Positions 1-8,138 of a DNA stretch of 37,059 bases are shown piece by piece; position 1 is the stretch's first letter; each line of letters opens with the position of its first letter. The stretch is from CAYMAT01 sp964388495. Its GTDB lineage: Bacteria; Patescibacteriota; Gracilibacteria; Peribacterales; Peribacteraceae. Location: the NCBI GenBank assembly GCA_964388495.1, contig CAYMAT010000007.1, forward strand, positions 1 through 37,059, in the 5' to 3' direction. A program made the translations under genes and the position numbers. The notes beneath the pieces were generated by a model. The model made no database searches, was not told the origin of the DNA, and saw nothing but the letters and a program-made list of their open reading frames with translations.

Positions 1-26
1 ATGTACGGACAATGTAGAGACATACA

Positions 27-55
27 TTGACATATATAATTTTATATATTATTAA
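27..55 (+). promoter_or_regulatory. Probable promoter of the first gene
   Basis: A -35 TTGACA lies at 27-32, followed by a 17-base spacer and a -10-like TATTAA at 50-55. The ATG at 62 follows after 6 bases, so the transcript would be leaderless or nearly so. The tract is very AT-rich, so several other -10 placements are possible. Confidence 0.5.
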
Positions 56-61
56 ATATAT

Positions 62-1312
62 ATGGAGAAAAAAGACCATTGGTTAAGCGAGGAGGCATTG
101 GAACTACTGACAAAGGCAATCCAGGAAAAAAGGATAAGCATCCAATCCCTAGAAGAGGACATACGGACTTTGATGAATTTAACGATCATGTTTCCCTCCA
201 ATGGCCAGGCAGGGTTTAAGGAAGCACTCCCCCACATACCCCCTGCCCCCAAGCTGTTGCCCGAACGACTGACGGAAGATCCCAAACATGCAGAGAGCCC
301 TTATCCGGGTCTTTTGACTCTCTTAGATTTCATGAAGCAGGCATACGTGAGTGATACACAGACCACGGAGGCGCAAATGCAAGGAACTATCCCGCAACAG
401 ATTCGCCACATAGTCCGCAGAGACACCCAGGACTGGCTCAAGCAAGAAATACTGAATCTTTGGCAATTGATGCTGCCGTTCAGGAAAAAATCATTTTTCT
501 ATATCCCCGTTGATTCCGGATACCGGCTGGACTATCCAGACCCCGACAGTGCGATGTTTGACGATTACCTTTTCGACAAAATCCCCATCAATGACCGATT
601 CCATGAATACTGCAGAACTGAAGATCCTGACTCCCTAAATGCAGTCCTCAAACAGATACTCTCTGTAAGCTGCATTGGCTTTACCGAAATGTGGTGGAGG
701 AAAAATATGCACACAAAAGAATATAAAGACATGCAAACCATCTTTGCGGCAACGGAAATGCAGCCCGCTGACGCCATCACGCGCGGTTTTTCCTCTGCCC
801 TGGATTTTGGCATGGAAACACTCCATTTCACCGTCATGAGCCATGCGAAAAGCCAGGGATCCCCGGATGACTCTTTGTATGCCCACATCACGCAGCTGCA
901 CAAAAAATTGCAAATGATGGTAGCGGGCAACTTGGGACTCCAGTCATTTGCGCGCCTGGAACACGGACTGACGACCAGCTACACACCGCTCACTCTCAGC
1001 ATCATGAAAAAAAATACCACTCCAGATAAATGGGCGTATCTCAAGCGCGATTCTCAGAATAGAGAGGATTCGTCTTTGGGGGGGATCAACCCCGCACTAT
1101 GTCTCACGCGGTACGTTCACGTGCAGGAGAAAAGCGTTCCCGTGTTTGACGTGGATCTGTCCAAATTCGATAAGGATTTTTTGGAATATTTCCACTTCCG
1201 GCAATCGCAGCGCGGCTGTCCAGCGCTCCCCGTCATTCCGGAATTCCTGGAAACCGTGTATCACATTTACAAGGCAACCATACTGCCCGTCATCCGGAAA
1301 CACTATCGCTAG
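62..1312 (+). CDS. Hypothetical protein, 416 aa, unrecognised
   Basis: I do not recognise this family. The protein appears soluble, with no signal peptide or membrane segment. The first 45 residues are charged and helical. The middle is rich in Trp, Met and aromatic residues, and the C-terminus is basic (IRKHYR). No catalytic motif stands out. The gene looks AT-richer than the glycan genes around it and uses more A-ending codons, as do the genes at 5213 and 21475, so the three may share a history. The ATG at 62 is chosen because a TTGACA/TATTAA promoter ends 6 bases before it. The stop is 1 base from the convergent O-antigen ligase stop. The length and coherent reading frame make it a confident gene of unknown function. 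Confidence 0.8.
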   Translation: MEKKDHWLSEEALELLTKAIQEKRISIQSLEEDIRTLMNLTIMFPSNGQAGFKEALPHIPPAPKLLPERLTEDPKHAESPYPGLLTLLDFMKQAYVSDTQTTEAQMQGTIPQQIRHIVRRDTQDWLKQEILNLWQLMLPFRKKSFFYIPVDSGYRLDYPDPDSAMFDDYLFDKIPINDRFHEYCRTEDPDSLNAVLKQILSVSCIGFTEMWWRKNMHTKEYKDMQTIFAATEMQPADAITRGFSSALDFGMETLHFTVMSHAKSQGSPDDSLYAHITQLHKKLQMMVAGNLGLQSFARLEHGLTTSYTPLTLSIMKKNTTPDKWAYLKRDSQNREDSSLGGINPALCLTRYVHVQEKSVPVFDVDLSKFDKDFLEYFHFRQSQRGCPALPVIPEFLETVYHIYKATILPVIRKHYR

Positions 1313-1313
1313 A

Positions 1314-2705
1314 TCAGAAGAGGAACCTCTCGTTCCTGGGCCTCTGCTGGAGGGACATCGCAAGCATAATCCACGCGGTGTACGCAACGGCACTGTCTTC
1401 AAATGCATGCAGGAAGAGCGATGCAAGTGCCAATGCGGCAAAGGAGAGCGCGGCAATGCGGTGCGTGGGTGACGTGCCAAACAGCGAGAAACTGCGGATA
1501 AGCCCCAGACCCGTGAGGATCAGCCACAGCGCCATGCCCGTTACACCCAACTCCACGCCTATCTGCAGATACCAGTTCTCCGGCAGAAACGCGCAGTGGC
1601 ATGTGCGCTCGTGTACGGCGGGCACCACCTGCTCCCCTCCCACAAACACGCACAAGGTCGACTCATTGGGCTGCAGCCAGTCGAGTGGTCCCTCCTCAAG
1701 ATACACACAGGCATCGCTTGTGCGGTTGGCGGCGGGGCCGACTGAGCCCAGTCCCATACCCAGCGGGTTCCGGACAATGGCGGCGATGGCGGCCAGTGGA
1801 CGCTGCAGATGATCCTTATTGGAGACGGCCCGGTTGAGTGCCTGCGGAAAGAGCACCACCACCGCAGCCACAGCAACAACGGCGCAGGAAAACCCCGCCA
1901 GGAGAAGTTTTTCACGGATCATCCCCGATGTGAGCAGCATAATGGAGAGCATTGTCACCACCGCGGCGCCCAGCCAAGCCGAGCGGGAGAAGGAAAAGAG
2001 GATGGCAAGACCGATGAGCAGGACGATGACGAGACGGCTCATGCTTTTGCCTTTTTTCCAGGTGGCGAAGCAGGCCGCCAGAGGGAAGAGCATCCACAGT
2101 CCCAGTTGGTTGGGGCCGCTGAGCGTTGCCTGCATGCGGCGCAGTCCGTCCGGTCCGCCAATCTTCTGGAATGCGGCCAAGGGGCCATTGGGTTGATAGA
2201 GCGAATGTGCGTCGGAATAGCCGAGCCAGGTGAAAAAGGCGTCCGGCACAAAGAGCGTTGCCAGGCCTTCCAGGGCAATCAATGAACCCGCAAAAATGAC
2301 TACCGTGGGGACCCATGCACGGAAGACATCACTCCAGGGCAGGCGGCGCAGGAGCAAAAACGCCAGGAGCGGGATGAAGTCATACTTGAATCCGTATGCG
2401 AAGGACGGCAGCGAGACGGGTGCGTGGTACTGCAGTACGGCGGCAATTGCCAAAAGCCCCAAAATGCAGAGATCCATGCCGTCAAAGAAGGACTCCAGCA
2501 GCTTGTCCCCAAAGCGGGCGATGATTTCGATGAATGCCAGCAAAAGGATCACGGCCAAAAGACCTTCCTTCCAAACCGCCAGCGCGCTCATGGGCGCGTG
2601 ACCGGGGCCTTGGATCACTCTTGTCCCGATCGTCACCAAAAACGCATGGAACGGGAGGAGTGCGAGGAGCGCCAGAGTGAGGATTTCACGGATTCTCTGC
2701 AGCAT
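1314..2705 (-). CDS. O-antigen ligase / Wzy-type polymerase family membrane protein
   Basis: This is a polytopic membrane protein of 463 residues with roughly ten or more hydrophobic segments. It fits the O-antigen ligase/polymerase (Wzy_C) superfamily, which joins or polymerises lipid-linked glycans on the outer face of the cytoplasmic membrane. A membrane block around residues 210-260 contains FSFSRSAWLGA, typical of the family. A long extracytoplasmic loop follows (about residues 310-380) and ends in PENWYLQIGVELGVTG, which matches the conserved 'EN..L.i..E.G..G' region. The loop carries four cysteines (CVYL, CVFV, CHC), which is unusual and may mean disulfides. It lies 42 bases downstream of the UDP-GlcNAc 2-epimerase gene on the same strand, probably in one operon, with a heptad repeat in the gap. 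Ligase cannot be told from polymerase by sequence alone. Confidence 0.8.
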   Translation of the reverse strand: MLQRIREILTLALLALLPFHAFLVTIGTRVIQGPGHAPMSALAVWKEGLLAVILLLAFIEIIARFGDKLLESFFDGMDLCILGLLAIAAVLQYHAPVSLPSFAYGFKYDFIPLLAFLLLRRLPWSDVFRAWVPTVVIFAGSLIALEGLATLFVPDAFFTWLGYSDAHSLYQPNGPLAAFQKIGGPDGLRRMQATLSGPNQLGLWMLFPLAACFATWKKGKSMSRLVIVLLIGLAILFSFSRSAWLGAAVVTMLSIMLLTSGMIREKLLLAGFSCAVVAVAAVVVLFPQALNRAVSNKDHLQRPLAAIAAIVRNPLGMGLGSVGPAANRTSDACVYLEEGPLDWLQPNESTLCVFVGGEQVVPAVHERTCHCAFLPENWYLQIGVELGVTGMALWLILTGLGLIRSFSLFGTSPTHRIAALSFAALALASLFLHAFEDSAVAYTAWIMLAMSLQQRPRNERFLF

Positions 2706-2717
2706 GGATTGCTCGGA

Positions 2718-2752
2718 ATTATCAATTATCCATTTTCCATTATCAATTTACA
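2718..2752. repeat. Heptad tandem array, 5 units, AT-rich type
   Basis: Five consecutive 7-base units are variants of ATTATCA, with ATTATCC, ATTTTCC and ATTTACA as the variants. They fill the gap between the 2-epimerase stop and the O-antigen ligase start. The array supplies the last Met codon and the TAA stop of the epimerase on the minus strand. The period is exactly 7 throughout. Confidence 0.75.
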
Positions 2753-4076
2753 TTCCCAATCGCGCGGATTCGTCGCGGAAAACTTCCTGCTTTTTCAGCA
2801 CCTTTTCCACGGCATCAATGCACTTTTTGCTGACATTCTTGCCGTAGATCTTGGGTGCTTTTCGGAGCGATTCGTTATCCCAGGCGAATTCGATAATCTT
2901 CTTGATGACCGCGGAATCGACCGGCGGCGCGATGATGTTTCCTCCGCACATGATGGACTCGCTGCGGTCGGAACCGAACCGGAGCGTGACGCATGGAATG
3001 CCCATCGCGTTCATCTCCTCCTGCATGGAACCGGAATCCGTGGCGCAGACCGCGGCTTTGGTCATGGCGGCAATCACATCCACGTACTCCGCCCACACGG
3101 GCGAGAGAATGAAGTTCTTATGCTTTTTGGCAAGTGCTTCCACTTCTTTCTTGAGGCCAAAACGCTCAAATGCCAGCTCGGTTTGGATCATGGAAATGAG
3201 GAGAACCTTTCTCCCCTCTTCAATGAGCGCCTTCATGGCGTTATAGATGGCCATGAAACGCTTCTCGCTGATGCAGTTCTCTCGCCTGTGGATGCAGAAC
3301 CGCACAAAGTCGCCGTCTTTCAGCTCCGGATGCCGCTCAAAGACTGTCGATTCCTTCACGCGTGCCATCGCCTCCTCTGTGGCATCCACTACCGAGTTGC
3401 CCACCACAAATATCCGATCCTCGGAAAACCCCTCACTCAGCATGAACTCACGATCCAGCTCCACGGGCGCCAGGTGGATACCCGTGCCGGCCTCGCTGCA
3501 GCGCGTGTTGAACTGCTCCGGATACGGCTCCTGCGACCCCCTTCTCCAGTTTTTCTGATCCTGAAGAAATGCGTACCATTTTTCGGGCTGGCCGCTGATC
3601 GCTGACAGCTCATAGCTCGCATAATCCGGCGTCAGCGTGCGGATGCCCGCCTCCACATGGACGGAACTGAAACCGTGGCAGTAACCGGCATTGCTAGCGG
3701 CCATGGCTGTTGTGGTGTCTCCGTGCACATAAGGGATGACGATTTTCCCCTGCTTTTTCATCTCGTCGATGACGGAGCCGAGTCTCCCGATGATCTGACT
3801 GACCACTTCGTACATCTGCCCGCGGACGTTGAGGTTGAAATCCGGCTGCACGCCAAACTCCTTGAGCATTCCCCCACTCAGGTTCTCGTCATAATGCTGG
3901 CCCGTGTGCCCCAAGACCACACAGTGACCACGCTTTTGGAGCTCCTTATAAAGTGGCACCTGCTTGATGATGTCCGGCTTGGTGGCGATGAGGATCAGGT
4001 GCACGTGCTTATCCGGATGCGCGGCGAGATCCTGTAAAAATGTGGCTTTGGTAAACGTCGTTTCAGGCACGGGCAT
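2748..4076 (-). CDS. wecB: UDP-N-acetylglucosamine 2-epimerase (non-hydrolysing) family
   Basis: The predicted 442-residue enzyme interconverts UDP-GlcNAc and UDP-ManNAc for glycan precursor supply. Family landmarks are an N-terminal Rossmann start (HLILIATKPDIIKQVPL), GHTGQHYDENLS, VHGDTTTAMAAS, HVEAGIRT, YPEQFNTR, HLAPVE, FCIHRRENCISEKRF, and a C-terminal TDSGSMQEEMNAMGIPCVTLR. Between HVEAGIRT and YPEQFNTR lie about 37 extra residues compared with the short E. coli type. Part of this insert (about residues 153-162) is encoded by a heptad repeat. An open frame extends upstream to 4292, but that part is antisense to the gene at 4123 and lacks family sequence, so ATG 4076 is used. A -10-like TATGCT (4082-4077) touches this ATG, so GTG 4070, 6 bases further on, is an equally plausible leaderless start. 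The O-antigen ligase gene follows. Confidence 0.87.
   Translation of the reverse strand: MPVPETTFTKATFLQDLAAHPDKHVHLILIATKPDIIKQVPLYKELQKRGHCVVLGHTGQHYDENLSGGMLKEFGVQPDFNLNVRGQMYEVVSQIIGRLGSVIDEMKKQGKIVIPYVHGDTTTAMAASNAGYCHGFSSVHVEAGIRTLTPDYASYELSAISGQPEKWYAFLQDQKNWRRGSQEPYPEQFNTRCSEAGTGIHLAPVELDREFMLSEGFSEDRIFVVGNSVVDATEEAMARVKESTVFERHPELKDGDFVRFCIHRRENCISEKRFMAIYNAMKALIEEGRKVLLISMIQTELAFERFGLKKEVEALAKKHKNFILSPVWAEYVDVIAAMTKAAVCATDSGSMQEEMNAMGIPCVTLRFGSDRSESIMCGGNIIAPPVDSAVIKKIIEFAWDNESLRKAPKIYGKNVSKKCIDAVEKVLKKQEVFRDESARLGM
3592..3619. repeat. Heptad tandem array inside the 2-epimerase gene, 4 units
   Basis: Four 7-base units follow the pattern NNGCTNA (CCGCTGA, TCGCTGA, CAGCTCA, then TAGCTCG). 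They lie within the 2-epimerase coding region in frame, encoding about residues 153-162. The same unit type occurs at 10356, 11527 and 34714. The last two units are degenerate, so this is the weakest member of the family. Confidence 0.5.
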
Positions 4077-4122
4077 AGCATACAGTGACGGAGCCGGAGG
4101 GAAAGAGATAGTGTCCTGCGCT

Positions 4123-4473
4123 ATGGGTCGTCCATCCAAGATCACGCTTCTGGCCAAACGCGAGCCCGTGGCTCCGCTCACGCATCCGGGGCAAAAAGAA
4201 CTGGTGCAGGATAAGTTGCGCGATCTGGCCCGCAACAAGGAATTGGTAGCAGCGCTCGCAAAAATCCTGGATGACACACAAAGCAGTCGCAAAACGGTGG
4301 GAATTACTGATCATGTTCTTAGTGTTTCACTCCGGGGCTTTGAAAATCAGATCAAAAGCCTGCTGGAAAAGGCAGAAAAAACATTGGGTGAGCGTCTGAT
4401 CATCAAGGAGCCACCAAAAAATGATTTCAGAAATACAGAGAAGGCCGATCCGGCTGAGCGCGCGGCCAGTTAA
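4123..4473 (+). CDS. Small helical hypothetical protein, 116 aa
   Basis: I do not recognise this protein. It is highly charged and appears fully helical and soluble: a short N-terminal segment (MGRPSKITLLAKREP), long Leu/Lys/Glu helices, and an acidic, probably disordered tail (PKNDFRNTEKADPAERAAS). No Cys-rich or catalytic motif is visible. A longer in-frame extension back to 3964 is open, but it is antisense to the conserved N-terminal part of the 2-epimerase, so the ATG at 4123 is preferred. A TAGTGT hexamer 8 bases upstream could be a weak -10. The gene is divergent from the 2-epimerase gene with 46 bases between starts, and convergent with gpmA, whose stop is 3 bases away. Confidence 0.6.
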   Translation: MGRPSKITLLAKREPVAPLTHPGQKELVQDKLRDLARNKELVAALAKILDDTQSSRKTVGITDHVLSVSLRGFENQIKSLLEKAEKTLGERLIIKEPPKNDFRNTEKADPAERAAS

Positions 4474-4476
4474 ACA

Positions 4477-5121
4477 TCAACGAATGTTCGCCGTGCTCTT
4501 CTGCTCCATGCCGGGCACCGCGCGGATTTCCTTACCCGTCACTTTTCCGTCTTTGAACGTGTAGACGATGGGCGTGACCAGCGGGATTTCGAACGTAGCC
4601 GCTTCTTCTTCGCTCAAATTATCCAGATACATGATGATGGGGCGGAGGCTATTGCCGTGTGCCACCACTAGCACGGTGTTTTCGCCCGTGATTTCCGGAA
4701 CGATGTACTGCTTGTAGAACGGCAGTGTGCGGCGGACGCAGTCCTCAATGCTCTCACCGTTGGGAGGACGGATGGAATAGCTCCGGCGCCACTGCTTCAC
4801 CTGTTCCTCGCCGTACTTCTTAATGGTATCGGCCTTGTTGAGTCCCTGCAGGTCCCCGTAGTGGCGCTCGTTCAGCGCGGAATCCAGAACAGGAACGGCA
4901 TCACAGGAGCCATATCCCTCCAGCACTCCCTTATACGTATTTTGCGCACGCTTGAGGCGCGAGATAAAGACTTTGTCGAAGGTGAAACCTGTAAGGCTCT
5001 TACCGGCCAACACCGAGTCTTTCTTTCCCGCATCAGAAAGCTCCACATCCGTCCAGCCGGTAAAGCGGTTTTCCAGGTTCCATTGCGACTGTCCGTGACG
5101 GAGGAGGATGAGGGTAGCCAT
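4477..5121 (-). CDS. gpmA: 2,3-bisphosphoglycerate-dependent phosphoglycerate mutase
   Basis: This enzyme interconverts 3- and 2-phosphoglycerate in glycolysis and gluconeogenesis in the cytoplasm. The 214-residue protein opens with the phosphohistidine motif LILLRHGQSQWN, where His9 is the phosphorylated residue. RFTGWTDVELS, the catalytic-glutamate block LNERHYGDLQGLNK, RPPNGESIEDC and the second histidine in VVAHGNSLRP follow. All hallmark residues of the cofactor-dependent family are present. It is slightly shorter than the E. coli enzyme (about 250 residues), mainly at the C-terminus. A TACCAT hexamer at 5133-5128 lies exactly 6 bases before the ATG, which fits a leaderless start. It stands alone, divergent from the gene at 5213. 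Confidence 0.95.
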   Translation of the reverse strand: MATLILLRHGQSQWNLENRFTGWTDVELSDAGKKDSVLAGKSLTGFTFDKVFISRLKRAQNTYKGVLEGYGSCDAVPVLDSALNERHYGDLQGLNKADTIKKYGEEQVKQWRRSYSIRPPNGESIEDCVRRTLPFYKQYIVPEITGENTVLVVAHGNSLRPIIMYLDNLSEEEAATFEIPLVTPIVYTFKDGKVTGKEIRAVPGMEQKSTANIR

Positions 5122-5127
5122 AGGCCT

Positions 5128-5133
5128 ATGGTA
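5128..5133 (-). promoter_or_regulatory. -10-like element of gpmA
   Basis: TACCAT on the minus strand ends 6 bases before the gpmA ATG. There is no Shine-Dalgarno sequence between them. Confidence 0.4.
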
Positions 5134-5191
5134 GAGCCAAAAAAGCTCATGATCTAGCTGAATGCAGCTATATATCTAAAATTCAGTTTTA

Positions 5192-5206
5192 TGGTATAAT
5201 TATAAA
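5192..5206 (+). promoter_or_regulatory. Extended -10 promoter of the transglutaminase-like gene
   Basis: An extended -10 TGGTATAAT occupies 5192-5200, directly followed by TATAAA at 5201-5206. The ATG at 5213 comes 6 bases after the second hexamer and 12 after the first. No Shine-Dalgarno sequence fits between. Confidence 0.6.
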
Positions 5207-5212
5207 GTAAGC

Positions 5213-7510
5213 ATGGACAAGCAATCATCACCAATTAATGGCCTAGAGGCACTGGAAAGCTTGTCGCAAAAATTGTCGACACTGGAAAAACAATATGGAT
5301 CGGAAAAGGAACTCCTCATGCACATCAGCACGGAATGGACACACTCCCCTGTGCGAAATTGGCTACTGGAGAATTATGATGAATGCGAGGAAGGAGTCAT
5401 GGGCGCCCTTTCCCATCCGCACAAAAGTACACTGCGCCACAGCATGTCGGATTTGAACGAATTCTGTCGCGAACTCCTAGAAAAATCCCATACAGAAAAT
5501 AATGACATATCGCGGCAAATGATGATCGGCGCGATCGCGCAAAACATGCAGATTATTTTGAATGAACTTATCAAATATGTACCAAGGAATTTAGTACATG
5601 CTAAAAAAGATGCGAACGCCATGGGAAGAAGTATTCCAAACGACGGAGCACGGGGAGAGCTAGAAAGGAAATCTGCATTTTCTGCCACCATCCGGAACAA
5701 TTGGAATGATGAGTGGAGATCTTCCGAATCAAAAAAGGAATTTGCTGACGCGCTCAGAAGTCGAGTGGGTACTCTCACGCTGGATGGTCGGTTTCGCAAA
5801 GAATACCAAAACTTCACCGTCGTCTTTGAAGTGCAAAATTGTTTCAATGCAGAAGAAAACAAGAGCTGGTCCGAAGCTCCTGAAGAAAAAGTATACATTC
5901 GCACATATGAGGACGACGAAATGCATCACATATTTGAAGCAACGTTCGAATATGCGACGACTTTTCCTTCCGATGGAGTCATCCTCTTGCCGCGTGTCTA
6001 CGGTCACCATCAGGAGAACTCCCGCGCTTCATCCGTGAGCATCGCCTATCCCGAAGAAGTGTATATTATGGATAAGCATGAAAATATCGCTAACACAGCC
6101 ACATTTACACGAGACGCATTAGGCAATTATCGTGCACGCTTTTCACCGGAAACTATTTCCGAGAATGTCGGAAAAGAACTGCGTGTTTTTGTGCACTGCG
6201 AAATCTGTAATCTTGAACTTGAAGAAAAATATCTGGGATCAGCCGCATCGGGGAAAATCCATGCGCCCCTTCTCACATTGCCGGAAAATCTCGCTCAGGC
6301 ATCTGTGTACGATTTGCCCGCGATTATTGGAACGCAGGCGGTCTATGACTGCTGCGACGTAAAGCCCACTCCAATCACTCCTCTGGGTGCCACCAAAGCC
6401 GACATGGTACTTGAACAGCAGCGCGCATCCTGCGTGGGTTCTCATCAACTACTGATTGCGGCTATATGCGCAAAAGAACCTAAAAGATTGATAGGCCTGG
6501 TGCGCGGATATTCCTGTGTAGGAAAAGATGTAATACCCGTGATGCAAGCGAATAGTCATGTGAATGTACTCATAGATCAAAATATTATTTTAGATGCCAC
6601 GCCCTGGTCCCAGAAATCACACCACGAACATCAACATAATATTCTCATCTATAAATTTATTGGAAATACGCTTAAAGAAATACAGGCGAGAGTCATAGAA
6701 GAGAGGAAAAACAAAGGTCTACCGGTCATGTATCCCGGATCGGATCTGCATACTCAACTTCAAACACTGGATAATAGAAGTATATGGGGAGACTTTTCGC
6801 CAAACATCTGCCCTTCTGAATGCATTGATCAGAAGAATGTTTTAAAGAATTTTGCGCTCACTATTTCCGCAGACAGCATTTCGCAGAGAAGGCAGCCTGA
6901 CGATGCAAAAAAACTGGAGGTACAATCGTGGTTCTCCGGAATGTGGACGAGCGACGAAATGGAGAGAGACGCGGAGGCAGTTGCCAGGCGCCACCAAGAC
7001 ATTGTGGCGAATAATATTCCGATCTATGCATGCATTGTTGATGAGATAGATAGGGTCAAAGCACAGTGGGTGGAGGAGTTTAAGGAAACATTTCAGAAAA
7101 CCATCGGCACCGTAAAAGAAGAATTCTGGAACGGCGCACCGTGGCTAAATCTGTTAGGCAAACCTTTTGATATCGAGGCATTGGAGCGTTTTTTTAAGAA
7201 CAATGAATCCACGGGGATTATCAACAATGGGTGGCCTCAGGCAGTGAGAGTGGGCATGTATTTTTCCAATGAAGAATGCTCAAAAACAATGGAACAAAGA
7301 TTGATATGGATACACGACTATCTTGCAAGCATGAAAAAATCTACAGATGCAGACACCTTGCCCTTTCCTGCTATGCAATTGCTACATAAGACAAAAACCA
7401 CCATTCCCTACGGCAAAAGAAAGACAACTGATCTTAATGCCGCAAAGCTCTATCAAGAGCTAAAAGAACATCTTCTGATAAAGGATCCCAAAACACCCAT
7501 AGAAGATTGA
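5213..7510 (+). CDS. Large hypothetical protein with a probable transglutaminase-like core
   Basis: The 765-residue protein seems cytoplasmic, with no signal peptide or membrane segment. Residues 1-130 are helical. About 210-370 looks beta-rich. Residues 400-465 resemble the papain-like transglutaminase core: Cys407 at the start of a helix (ASCVGSHQLLIAAIC), a following strand (LIGLVRGYS), His449 in SHVNVLID, and Asp461 in ILDATPW. The order and spacing (42, then 12) and the local strand pattern match a Cys-His-Asp triad. From about 560 onward the protein is helical, Trp-rich and unrecognised. Transglutaminase-like folds include peptidases and crosslinkers, so the reaction is open. The gene is AT-richer than its neighbours, like those at 62 and 21475. 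The start is supported by the promoter just upstream. I am sure it is a gene; the domain call is moderate. Confidence 0.8.
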   Translation: MDKQSSPINGLEALESLSQKLSTLEKQYGSEKELLMHISTEWTHSPVRNWLLENYDECEEGVMGALSHPHKSTLRHSMSDLNEFCRELLEKSHTENNDISRQMMIGAIAQNMQIILNELIKYVPRNLVHAKKDANAMGRSIPNDGARGELERKSAFSATIRNNWNDEWRSSESKKEFADALRSRVGTLTLDGRFRKEYQNFTVVFEVQNCFNAEENKSWSEAPEEKVYIRTYEDDEMHHIFEATFEYATTFPSDGVILLPRVYGHHQENSRASSVSIAYPEEVYIMDKHENIANTATFTRDALGNYRARFSPETISENVGKELRVFVHCEICNLELEEKYLGSAASGKIHAPLLTLPENLAQASVYDLPAIIGTQAVYDCCDVKPTPITPLGATKADMVLEQQRASCVGSHQLLIAAICAKEPKRLIGLVRGYSCVGKDVIPVMQANSHVNVLIDQNIILDATPWSQKSHHEHQHNILIYKFIGNTLKEIQARVIEERKNKGLPVMYPGSDLHTQLQTLDNRSIWGDFSPNICPSECIDQKNVLKNFALTISADSISQRRQPDDAKKLEVQSWFSGMWTSDEMERDAEAVARRHQDIVANNIPIYACIVDEIDRVKAQWVEEFKETFQKTIGTVKEEFWNGAPWLNLLGKPFDIEALERFFKNNESTGIINNGWPQAVRVGMYFSNEECSKTMEQRLIWIHDYLASMKKSTDADTLPFPAMQLLHKTKTTIPYGKRKTTDLNAAKLYQELKEHLLIKDPKTPIED

Positions 7511-7537
7511 GTGCTCGCAAAAGGGAGTGAATTCCGG

Positions 7538-7543
7538 TATAAT
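7538..7543 (+). promoter_or_regulatory. -10 element TATAAT
   Basis: A perfect TATAAT preceded by CGG sits 8 bases before ATG 7552 and 14 before ATG 7558. It is the likely promoter for the two small genes that follow. Confidence 0.55.
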
Positions 7544-7551
7544 GATCAGAA

Positions 7552-7872
7552 ATGCACATGGAATTCTTCCCTCAACTCAAAAGCGCGCACGGCATGATCT
7601 GGGCGCTCCTGAGCAGCTGCCTGATTGTCGCCATAGCCGCCACGCTTGCCCGCGCCACCATCAACCTGCGCGGGGCGCTGACCGCGGATGACGCCAGTCT
7701 TGCCGTGATGCTGCTGCTCCCGGACGAGAACATCTCGGACATCACCATGATCAAGGCAGGCCCCGACACCGAGGAGTTTCTGGCGCAGACAAAGGAAGGA
7801 CCCAAACTGGTCCGCACCCAGAAAGAGAACGGGACCTGGCACGTCCAGGAGTTGATCAAGTTGCGTGAATAA
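7552..7872 (+). CDS. Small single-pass membrane protein, 106 aa
   Basis: I do not recognise this protein. A hydrophobic helix at about residues 17-34 (MIWALLSSCLIVAIAAT) anchors it. The rest (about 70 residues) would be extracytoplasmic and includes short alternating strands: DASLAVMLLLPDENISDITMI, then a mix of charged residues and TWHVQELIKL near the end. It could be a small anchored domain that folds as a beta sheet. Two ATGs (7552 and 7558) are possible; the nearer one fits the TATAAT spacing seen elsewhere in the window. It is followed 10 bases later by another small gene and is probably co-transcribed with it. Confidence 0.65.
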   Translation: MHMEFFPQLKSAHGMIWALLSSCLIVAIAATLARATINLRGALTADDASLAVMLLLPDENISDITMIKAGPDTEEFLAQTKEGPKLVRTQKENGTWHVQELIKLRE

Positions 7873-7882
7873 TCCCCATTTT

Positions 7883-8119
7883 ATGAAAGCAAAGCATCCA
7901 TCCATCGAGGAGGAGCTAGAAAAGTCCGCCGATGAAATCCAAGGCCATATCAATAAGCTCCCGCTTGATCAGCAGGAGAAGTTTGAAGGTCGTCTCGTCG
8001 CTTCACGGAATCTAATCGCTTCCGTTACAGGGGGAAAAACGGTGGATGAACAAGAGCTGCTGGCGTTGAAAGGAAGTTTTTCTAGACTCTTGAACGACGT
8101 GAAGAAAATCCAAAACTGA
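7883..8119 (+). CDS. Small acidic helical protein, 78 aa
   Basis: I do not recognise this protein. It is predicted to be all helical and soluble, with clusters such as EEELEKSADEIQ and DEQELLALKGSFSRLL, like a small coiled-coil or helical-hairpin adaptor. ATG 7883 is chosen. A GTG at 7865 is in frame but overlaps the end of the preceding gene. It lies 10 bases after the small membrane protein gene, so the two may act together, but nothing more can be said. Confidence 0.55.
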   Translation: MKAKHPSIEEELEKSADEIQGHINKLPLDQQEKFEGRLVASRNLIASVTGGKTVDEQELLALKGSFSRLLNDVKKIQN

Positions 8120-8138
8120 ACAGACTTATTATGTGCTC

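Noticed and set aside
1..61. AT-rich alternating tract at the window start as a possible origin or repeat
   Set aside because: Only about 35 bases long and explained by a promoter; no DnaA-box cluster is visible.
2424..3605. A 393-codon open frame on the plus strand
   Set aside because: It runs antisense through the ligase 5' end and the UDP-GlcNAc epimerase; the latter's conserved motifs show the minus strand is coding.
4077..4292. A 72-codon N-terminal extension of the UDP-GlcNAc 2-epimerase
   Set aside because: It overlaps the divergent small gene and looks like shadow sequence (Ser/Arg/Cys-rich). The enzyme fold needs only the part from about 4076.
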